64,000 bases of DNA, from assembly GCA_025345505.1 (NCBI GenBank), contig JANVCC010000021.1, forward strand, positions 32,854,893 through 32,918,892, written 5' to 3'. Positions 49,360 to 60,872 of this stretch are shown here, piece after piece; the first letter of the stretch is position 1, and each line of letters begins with the position of its first letter. The DNA comes from Todiramphus chloris collaris (taxonomy: Eukaryota > Chordata > Aves > Coraciiformes > Alcedinidae). The translations under genes were made by a program, and so were the position numbers. A model generated the notes under the pieces. The model saw only the letters and a program-made list of their open reading frames with translations, did no database searches and was not told where the DNA came from.

Positions 49360-50011
49360 TGGATCTTGGTTTACAGCAGTCCTAAAGTATGAGAAAATTA
49401 CATGTGAGGACTGTAAGCAATACAGAGAAGAGGTGAAAGCAGAAAAGTTTTAAGTGTGAGATACAAAGTGCAGATAGACTGGAAGCCTGGATGTCAGAAA
49501 ACAAAATCAAAAGATACATGTATTTATTTTGGTATTCATGTGGAAATTGCTAGAAAGGACTGAGATTCTTAGGGAGAAATTGGTGTGAAGATAGAACTTG
49601 AATGTTTTTTTGTTTCTCTTCAAGCACTGTAGATACATATTATTTCCTCAGTATAGTTGCTGACTAAATTTGCCTTAAATATCATACTATTTCTGTGTTT
49701 GTGTGTGTGTGTGCTGCTAGCACCTTTCCAGACATATTCTTTTCCTGTGGATATTGCTGGCACCAATTCCACTTTGAGAACTTACAAGTACTTGGTCCTA
49801 AAATCTTCAACGGTTAACCTAGATAGAAGGTTTGAAAGAAGACTGAGATGGTACTTTAAGGAAACAGAAAGGAGTGGGGAAGAGGGAGATTAAGACCACA
49901 TATTGGGATGAAGAAAAACTTCCCATTTACATTCCTCTTCACAAATTTATGTAAATTCTTTAAGCTCATGTTATTAATCTGGTATTTCTAACCTAAAAGC
50001 TACATCAAATA

Positions 50012-50041
50012 TCAATAATTTATTTGTCAATAATTTATTTG
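50012..50041. repeat. 15-bp perfect tandem duplication
   Basis: TCAATAATTTATTTG occurs twice in immediate succession (50012-50026 and 50027-50041). Confidence 0.9.
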
Positions 50042-50807
50042 AACATCGATTCTGTAGACACTTTGACAAGCAGCTTTTGTGTACAGTCTTAAAATAATAA
50101 AGTGTAGGTTACAAAGCCTCAAAGATCTGTGTCTACTAAATGTGCAAGACATTAATTCTATTTGCCAAAACTTCGCAAGATTTGTGATTAATTTGCTAGT
50201 AAAGATAAATCAATATTCTATCTTCACCTCTTTGAGAGTGAATACAGAAAGCAGGTGGACAAGTAGTCAGGATTCTGAAGGAGAGACAGGAATGATGACA
50301 GAGTGGACACGTTGAAACAAAGGTAATGTAGCTAGATAAAAGTGTTTAGGGTAGATGAGTGCAAAAAAGATCCAAAGGTGAAGGGAGCAAAAGGAGAGAC
50401 AAGGCTAGGAAAACAGACAGTGATTACTTGGGAACTTTACAAAACCTGAGACTTAATGAAAGGAAAAGGAGGGATTAAAAAGGAAAGGCATTTCAATTGC
50501 CTTGACTGGCTAAGGTGAAAACACTATTGTTTGCTGCAGTAGTGTTTCCATGTGGAATGGTAGAGCTCCAGTGTTCACATGATTTGGAAACCCACAACCG
50601 TAATTTCCTTTACTATCTACTATTATCAAGACATCAGACAGATGGGGTACAAATTAACTCGAATCTTCATTACATGCTCTGCTTCTTTGTATCATCAGAC
50701 ATTTAGCCACTGAGCTTCTGAGTCATTTTTCTTTCCCTATTCAATGGTATTTACTTGGAAAATGACATTTACTTATAAAGTGACACTCTTTTTCACCCTC
50801 AGGTGAC

Positions 50808-50841
50808 ATTTCTAGGGCACACTGTGTAAATGTTTGGCAAA
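50808..50841 (+). repeat. 34-bp exact match to the insert in the LTR at 49293
   Basis: The segment starting ATTTCTAGGGCACACTGTGT and ending TTTGGCAAA is identical to 49293-49326 and in the same orientation. Its surroundings are unique sequence with no LTR similarity, so this is the likelier original (donor) site. Confidence 0.9.
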
Positions 50842-53800
50842 GATTTGGTGGATCGATTAGAAGAAATAAAGGGAAAACATAAAACAGATGCAGATTTTCT
50901 TGTCACTGTGACTATTGTTTTGAAAGACTGATACAGAATTTTCAGGTTTTTCTGTCTTCTTGTCAACAATATTAAAAAGTTTGCCCAACTGCAACACATA
51001 TACTTTCACCTTCATTAAACTGGCTCTGCAGACTCCTGATGAGGGAGGCTGCTTGTCACCTTTCACAAGATGAGCTGTTCTGAAAACAGCAAAATAACTA
51101 CAGGACAGTCATGCATCAGTCATGGAATTGGAGGTATAGTTAGCATGTATAAAAAGATGACCTTACAAAAGTCTTTTCTATAACATCATTGTGTTCAAAG
51201 AGACATTTCCCCAGTCATTTTCTTCATTTAACTATTTCAGATTAAAACAGATTTTAAGGAAATCATTGGCGTGATGACATACTCTCATTTTAAAGGATCA
51301 GTTTTGCATTCCTCTAGTAATGAAAAATTTGTGAATGGAGAAATTTCTTTGTTATATCAGGTGACCTTCAGGAACTGTTTGACTTGTATTCTTTTGGATT
51401 TGTGCATTTTCTTATCACAGAAGAATGGATCTGCTCTTGGCTAAAACTGTCATTAAAGACACCGTGCTTTTGGCTGAATTGTTAGTTCACTAAATTGGGC
51501 ACCACTAGATCATAACCTTTAAACTCAATTTTAAAGAAAATAGGGTTGAAAAGTACCAAGTTTTGATGTTGGTTTAATAATTTTTAATAAAACTAAAAAG
51601 CTACAGAAATAAAAGATATCTGTATGTTTATGCTAAACAAAGAAAACACTCATCCAAAATGAAAGGTTCCATTTAATTGTCTAACAATAGTCATGTAGAG
51701 TCTTTTTGTATGCCTGAAAAAGTCTGGGACACCTGCACAAAATTTGCAATACACAGTACAGACCCTTGTGGGATATCCCAAGGCTTCTAAAGCAGCAACT
51801 GGATGCCAAATTGAGTAATTTAAGATATCTCAAATTACAGTAATCTCTTTAAGTGCAAGATGCTTGATTTTCTTTTTGCTTTCTTTTATATTTTATTTGG
51901 TGAGACTGAAATTCATTTCCTAGTGTTCTGCTTCAGACAAACTATGGGATTAGTATGCAGACTTCCACTGAGAGGTTTTTTTCCCCTCAATTTTTCCAGT
52001 TCCTTCTTTATAATGAATCATTTCTAATCAGTTCCTTTAAGTATTAAAAAGTCACTACTTAGGTGAAAAAAATGCTCCTCAGACAGGATAGTCCAACTAG
52101 ATGCTAAACTGTATGGGCAGACTTAAATTAGTCAGGTCCCAGACTCACCCCACCTAATTATACTCAGTGCCTTACTTGAGAGGTTAACTGATGCACAGTT
52201 TTGAGGCTAGCCCTAATTTAGTTTGGGACTTTCTGGTGTCTCATGTGAAATAGAAGTGAGTATCATGGTAGTGCTCAGCCTAAAGACATTCAGCTAAAAA
52301 TGTTCAGAGAGTAAAAATAACTAGTATCTACCTTGTCTCTTGAAACAAAATCAGTCTTCACTTACTTAAAAAGAAGCTTTCAGTAAGTACAACTCTTAGT
52401 ACTTTGATGGACAGACTTACTTTTACCACTTTTCTCAGAGCACTGCTCTTACATGCCCTCAAATAGAGGCTCCATCCAACATGTGGCTTGTTAATTTCCC
52501 TAACTGTAGTCAGCTATGGCCCTTCTATCAGAAGTAACAATACTTGAATTGCAGAAAACACAGCCTTTCAGAGAGGAGACCAAGAAGAGCTATTACTGAA
52601 GTGTAGCAAATCACCAGCAGCTGGGGGTCTGGAGTAAACCTTAAATGAGAGCACCAGTGATGAGAACAGACTTATTGATTTATCTACAGATGCTGATATA
52701 AATTATGCAATAATTTCCAGATGTTTTGTCCTGCTCACCATTATCATTTCAGTTTGGTATGAGCTGAGTTTTAGACAGATTTCTCTCTGTTCACAGTCTA
52801 CTCTTGACTAAATGACATTTCAGACATTGAACTATATTATAAAATAACCTTTTATCCTCTTATTTCTATTCCAGGTCTTTATGAAATATATGCCTTCTTA
52901 TGCAACTTTATGTAATATATGCAACATAGTAAATTCTTAATCATTCTGATTCTTGCCATATGATTTACTTAATTTTCCTGAATTTCTTAAATTATGAGGT
53001 TTGTTTTTTTTTTTCCCATCACGTACTGGGATGAATGCTTTCATTTTTGATATCATGAAGTATGGTCCTTTCTCACCATAACCTCAGGAAGCCTCTGAAA
53101 GTAGCATTTTTAATGATGAAAAAGTAAATAAAAAGATGAAATTGCAACTAAAATGAATGTGGTGAATTGCTACAGTTCTGTGAGTATGATTCCATCTGAA
53201 TTTTTTTTTTTTTTTTATGTTGGATATGAATTCATGCAATATAAAGCAGAAGTGATCAAACAATTTTCTTTCCATTATGAAAATGTTAGATTTTGAAATT
53301 AAGCACAGCAGGCTGGACAATGCTGAATAGATTTTAAAAGGAATTACTGCCCACACACTAACACACATTCACATGTCTATCCTCATCAAACAACTTACAG
53401 TTAATGTTATTTTTACCCTATGTAGTATATATATTTAAGTATCTTTATAGTATATGAATATACAGACTTCCCTGCTCATTTATTTTAAATTAACATAATT
53501 AATATTTTTAATATATCAAGGTCACATATAGATTATACCTATCAGATTTTGTCTGAGGAACTGTGTGCATTATTATGATACTATTTTATTTAATTAGTTT
53601 TACCTTTAAGAAATATTCTGTGTTTCATCTTTCGCCACCACTGAATATCCAAATGTGTTGTATGTATTTGTATAAGTAGTAATAATCTCTACATTATCTT
53701 TCAGAAAACCATTTTAGCTAAAATTAAACTGTATTACACTTTATAACTATTTATGGGGATATAAACATATAATATTTAAAGTTATGTTAAATATTAAGGA

Positions 53801-54459
53801 GTGGTAGTTACAGATATTAATGAAATATAGAAATAATACATCATAATTTCTGATAAAGCAGGAAATAAGAAAGTAATCTAATGCAAACAATAATTTACAA
53901 AATGCTCATAAATTGAAACCTTGAAAACATCATAATACCGAAACAGCGAACAGAGGCTTGAAGAATTAGATTCTCTAAATTGGTATGGAAAAATAAACTA
54001 TGTATTAAAAGGCCATCACATTAAGAATTATGAAGAATAATGAATATCCTTGAGGAGAAAAAAAAAACCAAAAAAAACCCCTGAGTAATTAAAATTCAAA
54101 AATGTACTGGAGGGGAGACAAAGAAAACTGATGAAAATAGTGAAATTACTTTTTGCAGTATGAAAAAAATGAAACAACCTAGTCAAGATAGAAAGTACAA
54201 ATTCCTGTTAAAATAAGACAGCAAAAGTGCTACTGAATCTTGTGTAGGGAGGTAGTAATAATATGGATAGCTGCTAATGCAGTGAATTTTACTTCATTTT
54301 AAGCTTTGTACCAAGATCTGATATGGTGATAAACCTACTCAGATTTAATATCCTTATTTGGCAGCTTATTTGATCATATAACATTTCAGATATATGTAAT
54401 AAAGGTGTGATCAATCAATTCAGTTATTCTGTGAGAGTTACAGTCCATTCCTTTCTTCT

Positions 54460-54535
54460 TTTTGGGTTGTTTTGGTTTTGGGTTTTTTTTTTTTTTTGTT
54501 TTTTTTTTGTTTTTTGTTTTTTTTTTTTTAATCTG
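54460..54535 (+). repeat. T/G-rich low-complexity tract
   Basis: TTTTTGGGTTGTTTTGGTTT is followed by long T runs separated by single G. It is similar in style to 14508-14875 and 28095-28170. Confidence 0.85.
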
Positions 54536-54708
54536 TTCGTGTCAGTTCTCTGAGCACTGTTTAGTGCTGTTATTGGTGAATATTAAAGTACTAGTGTTAA
54601 CTGCAGTGTGTTAACAGGTGTTTATTTAGTTATACCTTGGAGTAAAATATTTCTCCTGAGACTTGAGTTTGAAGGAACGCATTTACTAGATAATCTACAA
54701 GAGTGTGT

Positions 54709-54740
54709 ATTTTATTTTATTTTATTTTTATTTTTATTTA
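54709..54740. repeat. TTTTA pentamer repeat
   Basis: About six TTTTA-like units (ATTTTATTTTATTTTATTTT, then TATTTTTATT) form a microsatellite. Confidence 0.85.
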
Positions 54741-55445
54741 TCAAATAGAAACTAGATCTATGTTCTAATGACCTTAAGTCTGATAACATGCAGGCAGAGA
54801 CACAGACTGAGATAACAATATTACTTATATAAGACATTATTAGCCACAGAAAGCCATTGACAAACAATTTCTGGCCAGTTCCCAAAGTCACATGATTCAA
54901 TTCTGATCTATTCTGTTAGACATGGATTGATTTAGCAGTCAAACAGTGTACACTGCACTTATTTTTTCTAACTTTACTCCAAGCTAATCTTTGTTCCTTT
55001 GAGATGGAAAGGTTGGCCTTACTTCACCTTTTTTAAACCTTTCAAACTGATACCTGAGAACCACTCAGGTACTTTGTGGGGATACAGGGTGAATTAATGA
55101 TAAACAAATGTCTTATAAGGTCTTGAGGGAAGACAAAACAAAAGAGGAATGAATAAAAATCAGATGAGACACCACCTCAGTGAAAAATTGTTACGTCTAT
55201 GAATCATTGGAAACTAACACCAAAGTTGCTTTTTTTCCTGACAGACATCCCTCCCCCCCACCCCGCTTTCAATCATTATACAATTTTGTGTTTCTTGAAG
55301 TTTGGTTCTGGATTCCAGCACACTGCAGGTAAGCCAAGTGGCCCAGATTGTTGAAGTATTTAGAAACAAGGTAAGGAAAAACACTTGACACAAATATTGC
55401 AACAGTTAAAGATTAGGTGTTTTTTTTTTTGTAGCAGACAACTAG

Positions 55446-55553
55446 TTGGAAAGCTATTTAGAAAATCTGGACACCATCACTTCTTATATTGGCAGAATTT
55501 TTGGAAGGAACAAACTCTATGGTCTGTACTTCTCATGGCTCTCTCATAATCGT
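55446..55553 (+). other. Exon-like 108-bp segment
   Basis: A poly-T tract and an AG ending at 55445 precede 108 bases (36 codons) with one open frame, reading ESYLENLDTITSYIGRIFGR and on. They end at a strong donor CGT/GTAAGTA (55554 on). A nearer AG at 55433-55434 would put an in-frame TAG at 55443, so only the later acceptor would be coding. I do not recognise the peptide. Chance is a fair explanation. Confidence 0.15.
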
Positions 55554-58074
55554 GTAAGTACAGGATCAGATCTTTTAACTCATTATTTATTTTCATTTTC
55601 TTCTTTGTTAATAATGATAATAATTTGTTTGAGTATTACCACAGAGTCTGTTCTGTGGTAAGACTCTGTTTGTATCAGTGTTAAACAACACAAAAACCCC
55701 AAAACAAACAAACAAGGACCGAAACCACAAACCAGTATCACTTTATAACCTAAAGGCCTTGCAAGTCAGTGAAAAAAGCAGTGATTCACGTTCCAATTTA
55801 CATGTTAACTAAAGATATTTAGAGGTATCTAAGATATTTAAAACCTCAAACCAGAACTGGAAATTATAGACGTTCACAGAAACTAGGCAGTTTATGTATA
55901 CACAAAGGCATTGACAAACTTGTAAAATGAGGAACCCTTGATAAAAAAATTAGAAATAAGAGTTAAATTTGCAAGTATTCATCTGATTGCTCTGATCTAG
56001 CCAATTTTGACTTTATTTAATGGAGTTAAAAACCACTGGTGAGCCTGGGTTAGTCATTGGGGTTCTGAAAAACGTGCAGGCTTACGTCCTTAAGGGATAA
56101 TAACATTCTTTCAAATAATTTAAATTTAAGGTGATGTTTTTTAAGACAATCCTCCTGTCTAGGTCTGTCTGACTTATGCCAAGCACCTTAAATGATGTAT
56201 ATATGTCTGCAACTGGTTTCCAGATTGTAATGCACTTGCTCATCTTGCTCATAATTTTTGCAAACTACATTGAAACTATTTCATATGAAGAATATAATAA
56301 CCCCAGACTCCCAGTATACATTGCATCTGCACTCATGCATATCCAGAATGATACTGAAGTGAACCACTGCTCACTTTTTCTTTATTTCTGCCCAGAACAT
56401 CCTTGGTTTTGGTTTTACACATGCTACACACTAGTTGCACCTCTCCCCTACTCAACGTCAGCAGATTGAAGGGATACCCACCATGTACTAACAGGACTAG
56501 CTGACCAAAGAACATCCAGTGGGCTCATCAGTCAGTGCTCATAAGGAAATTAGAAAGGCCACTCTCACACTGAGGGTGAGTAGCTACTGCATTTTATTGT
56601 GAGACTCTCAGGCAGTTGCAGAATAATGTGACATACCACCAATCATCTATGTTGGGACTACGTTAACTATATTTATAATCTACTACAAATAAGCAAAGCT
56701 TATTTTTGATTGCCTTGTTTCATTGTGGTGTTAGGTTAAGGCCTCCTTTCTTCTGTTTTCTTTTTTATTCTCCTGTCTTCAATCTTTATCCTTAATAGGC
56801 TGCTAGTTATCATGCAAAACCAATTTCATTTCTTCAGTCAGGGGTCTTGTCAAGCCTGCCTCAGTATTGATCCTTCTTTCTCCCATCTTATGATTTTGAC
56901 ATCTGTCACCTGCACTTTCTTCCTAATTTTTTTGTGATATTTGGAGGGGCTTGTTTTGGTCTGTATTAACACTGTGTTAGACTGAATACAAATCACATTG
57001 AATTATTCCAGGGACAGCAATACTTCCCAGACTTTTCCTTGGCCTCTTTCCAACAGGTTATTTTGGAGTATACACAAAGGCAAAACAGAAACCACAGAGG
57101 GAACCAGTCTGTCTCCTGGTGGAGAACAGTAAGAATGAGATTGTAGGAGTTGTAAGACATTCTCTTTAAAAAAACAGGTGATTGTATTGCTGGGCAGAAA
57201 GGTGATCCATGAAAAAGATTTCTGTTGTAAAAATTGACAGTGAAACTGAAAGGAGGTAAATACTGAATTAAAGTATATATTCCAAAAATTTCCCACCTAA
57301 AAAAGGAGATTGCTTCAGATTCACAAATGTAGGCATCTGCAATATAGCAACCCTTATACAAGGTCTGAGTCTAAGCTCCCATTCTAGTCAGACAATCCAG
57401 TCAACAAAGCTTAAAGAGCAATTTCATCTGAATGCAGGCACTGGAGATTGCATTCACTTGCTTTGTTTGCCATCAGTTGAGAATTCCTAGGGTATTTTTA
57501 TATGTCTTTGATTGCTGGTTCAGAATGGTGCAGCTCTCTTGCATGTACTGTGTCAAATATCATAGCCCTAAATGGCTATTTGGCTACCCTTGCATGTCTC
57601 AAAAGACACTCCATGCTCATGTGCATTCATCTGAGTCAATCTACATCTTTATACTATATTTTATATAGTTCAAATGTAATAAAACTAAATTACAAAAGCA
57701 CAAGATTGGATTCTGTGCAACTGTGATTATATGAGTAAAACTGGTACAGAGATTTGCTAGTCTGACCAGGGATACTTTTGGTTAGCTAAAATTAGTTAAA
57801 TTCAAAAGTGGTCTATCATCTAGATTACTTAGTTAAGTACATAGAAGTAGAAATACTCCAAGAGACCAAAGTACTCGATAAGGCACAATGACCCATAGTC
57901 AACATGATTACATACACACCTAGCATATGCTTAAGCATTTCATTGTTTGAACAGCAAACAGAACCCTGCAAGAGTACTAATTCCTTTAAAGTAAGTTGCT
58001 TTGCATCTAAAAGTGAGAACAAGTGTGTCTCTGGAACAGCTATGATCATCTGTTAATACTAAACCATATATTTA

Positions 58075-58850
58075 TGTCCTGATGTGAGTGAGAAAGGAAC
58101 TAATTCTGTTCAGTGATTTTACTTTTCATCTCAGTTCTTCTAACTAATTGCACTGTCTGAAATTAATGGCAGATTTTCACATCCAGTGTCTGCTTCTAGC
58201 AGTGATAACACCCCATGTTTAGAATTAGTATAGTACCAAGGATTGGTGTGCAGACCAAGGCCACTGCTGGATTTTGTGTACCACATTGGGGGGTGCAGAA
58301 AGTGAAAGGCCGCACCTGCAGGGAGGAGCAGACAGGACAGGTAACCCTAAACTGACCAGTGAGGTATTCCATCCCATATACGTCATATTCAGAATAAAGC
58401 TGACAGAGGATCTCTCTCAGCTCGGCTCTTCCAGCTTCTTCTCGTTTCTTCAACGGCTGGCATCTGAAAAGGACTTTGTCTGTTCTGCCTTAGATCCCCA
58501 TCTGTGTGTTCCTGAACCCAGTACCAGAATCCACCTCCTGAACACAGCTCCCGTCTGCTGCGGGGCCAGTCTGGGACTCCCATGGTGCCTGCTCCACAGC
58601 ATCAGCGGTGACGGTGACATAAATTGCCAACAGAAGTGGGCTGGGTTCAATACTGGTTTTGTATATAATGGTATGTATTCCATTTTTATTATTGTTATTT
58701 AAATTTTCAATAAAGTTGTTGTAGTTTCCTTTTCTAATCGCTGAGTATCTCTCCCTTATTCCCTTTCTCTTCCCCTTTGGAGAGCGAGGGGGGTTAACTG
58801 AGAGCATCTGTTATAGGTCTAAGGGGCCATTCTGACCCTAAACCATGACA
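58075..58850 (+). mobile_element. Solo LTR, family A copy 5, no target duplication
   Basis: This is the only family A copy in the opposite orientation; it begins TGTCCTGATGTGAGTGAG and ends CTAAACCATGACA. In this, the inferred sense direction, it shows GGTATTCCATCCCATA, a CRE-like TACGTCAT (58379-58386), an AATAAA signal (58709-58714) and a pyrimidine-rich 3' part. That order supports the sense assignment for the whole family. Flanks are ATTTA and GAAAA, which do not match. It is 776 bp long and has no viral genes. Confidence 0.9.
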
Positions 58851-60752
58851 GAAAAGAACTGGTCAGAATAAGAGATCTTTGGAATAAAATAATATCATCA
58901 GCAAATTTCTGTTTGACATTAATTTTTTTCTTAATTTTGAAAGAATATTAGAATAGGATTACCGTTGTCATGAAAAAGGATCTTTAAAAAAAAAAAAAAA
59001 AATCACATGATATCTTTTACTAAATAGGCTATAAATAACAGAATAAGCCAAGCTTTTTCATGTTGGGAAAACATTTTAAAAGTCCGTAGTCAAGTGCAAA
59101 GGCATCTACAATCACTTAACAGCTGGTAAACTGACTTTCACTGACAAATGTTGTTGAAGCGTATCATCTTTCTTTACCATTTACTCCTGCAATTTGAATA
59201 GTATTCTAGATGTAGCTAAGGGTTAAAGCTTAACTCTCAGTCATAAATGATGCATATTATGAGATTCTGTGCATTTTTTGTTTCTGGTTAGGTTTACATT
59301 TCTCTCCTTTATCACAGTTCAAATTTGAGCATAGCACTTCGGAATTTTGTTTTTTCTTCCTTTTTTTTTTTTTTTTTTTCCCTTTAACTTCCTTCATTTC
59401 TAAATAATGTCAAGATCCTGGCATGTACCATCTTTGACAAGTCAGAATGATTATTTCTAGAGTACTGTCAGGTTAGATAAGCTTTCCATCCTGTGTTAAA
59501 GTCTATGAAGTCTGTGTTGGAGTGTTTAATTCTAACACAACCTTCCAGAGTTTGACAGCATGACACTAGGAATCTGCTGATACATGGAAGAAGTACATCT
59601 GGAACTTGAATGATTCATTGAAATTTTAGAATATGCCTTCCTCTGTAAGTTTCAAAATGTATTAACACAATGTATGTTAAATGTTATTATAAGGTTTCAT
59701 AGAGTTGAAACTTTTCCAATCGTGATACATATATATATATATTTTTAACAGATATGCACATGTGTGTATATATATATATTCATATTTATAAGCAAAGACA
59801 TAACATTGTGTAACCATTAAGCCTATGTGCATTCTTTATAGTAAACAATTTCAAACAGGTTACAGAAAGTGGTTTTATCATAAGGATTTGTGTTTAGGTC
59901 TTTTGTGTCTTTTTTTTTTTGTTACTTATTTCCTTAATGGTTTTCTGTTTCTGCTGATACTGGAGTTTTATTTTATATACAGTTTTTTGCTTTCTTTTTA
60001 TATGTTTGTCAGATGTTGAAGGTCAGTTTTATTATGGTGTAGACATGGAAATGCAAGTGGTATTATCACTGTACCTAGAAAGACAATTTGACCACAAACT
60101 TATAGAAATTCATGGCAAAACCACAATTCAGAATGAGGTGGATATGTCACAGTAATTTTTTCAATACTTTGCAGGATTCTACAACTTAAATAATAAATGA
60201 GTTCTCAAAGAAAAAAAAAAAAAAAAAAACAACCAAAACATATATATCTGAAGAAACAGAAGAATAATTACTGATGTTTTGAAAAAATATTTGGAGAAAA
60301 AAAAATGAAGATTGATCAATTTATTTAAGCCTTAAAAGACAGAGCGATTACATTGCATTAGTAGCTACTATGAAAAAATATTTCTAAGCTACATATTTTT
60401 CTATGTAATGAAGAAAAGGTTTCTATGATCCAGTAGGAAAAAGTAAACCTTGATAAATTTAAAATAGAACTAAAAGGCAGTTGTTTAATAGTTTTTAATC
60501 ATTAGAATAATGTACCCTTGGATGTGTATAATTCTCTTTCACTGGAAGTCTTCAAACCAAAAAAATCCATATTTCAAGGAAAATTCTGTGTCTCATAGTG
60601 AAGCTATGAAATTGACAGAGGAATTTTCAGGTGAAATTCCAGTGACCTTGGATGTGCAAGAAGTCAGAATAGAATAAGACAATGATCATTTCTGGTCAGA
60701 AAAATCTATAAATGACTACAAATCGCTATAATGTAGCAGTTCTCAATTTGTG
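58851..60752. other. Unique AT-rich DNA
   Basis: No gene is recognised. The stretch holds A and T runs (58986-59001, 59357-59380, 60210-60229) and TA-rich microsatellites (59728-59742, 59765-59780). A faint CR1-like phrase (TTCACTGGAAGTCTTCAAAC, about 60538-60557) is too short to call. Confidence 0.65.
59728..59780. repeat. TA-dinucleotide microsatellites
   Basis: Two short (TA)n tracts, near 59728-59742 and 59765-59780, are separated by ATTTTTAACAGATATGCACA. Confidence 0.8.
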
Positions 60753-60872
60753 CCCCCCCCCNNNNNNNNNNNNNNNNNNNNNNNNNNNNNNNNNNNNNNN
60801 NNNNNNNNNNNNNNNNNNNNNNNNNNNNNNNNNNNNNNNNNNNNNNNNNNNNNNNNNNNNNCCCCCCCCCCC
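60753..60872. other. 100-N assembly gap inside a poly-C tract
   Basis: Nine C (60753-60761), exactly 100 N (60762-60861), then eleven C (60862-60872). One hundred N is a common placeholder for a gap of unknown length. The true sequence is probably a long C run, with or without other repeats. Frames crossing the N run are artefacts. Confidence 0.97.

Larger units (their letters stand above)
49360..58074. other. Mostly unique AT-rich DNA
   Basis: No gene is recognised in nearly 9 kb. Notable items are a 15-bp perfect tandem duplication (50012-50041), the second copy of the 34-mer (50808-50841), T/G-rich tracts (54460-54535), a TTTTA-type repeat (54709-54740), an exon-like segment (55446-55553) and an A/C-rich patch (55686-55735). 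Confidence 0.7.

Noticed and set aside
48881..49365. Target duplication for the minus-strand family B LTR
   Set aside because: GGCAT and TGGAT share only part of their bases; I could not place boundaries that give a convincing 5-bp match.
49657..49893. 78-codon frame with a signal-peptide-like start
   Set aside because: The hydrophobic start comes from a TG microsatellite-like stretch. No upstream or downstream exon signal or family match was seen.
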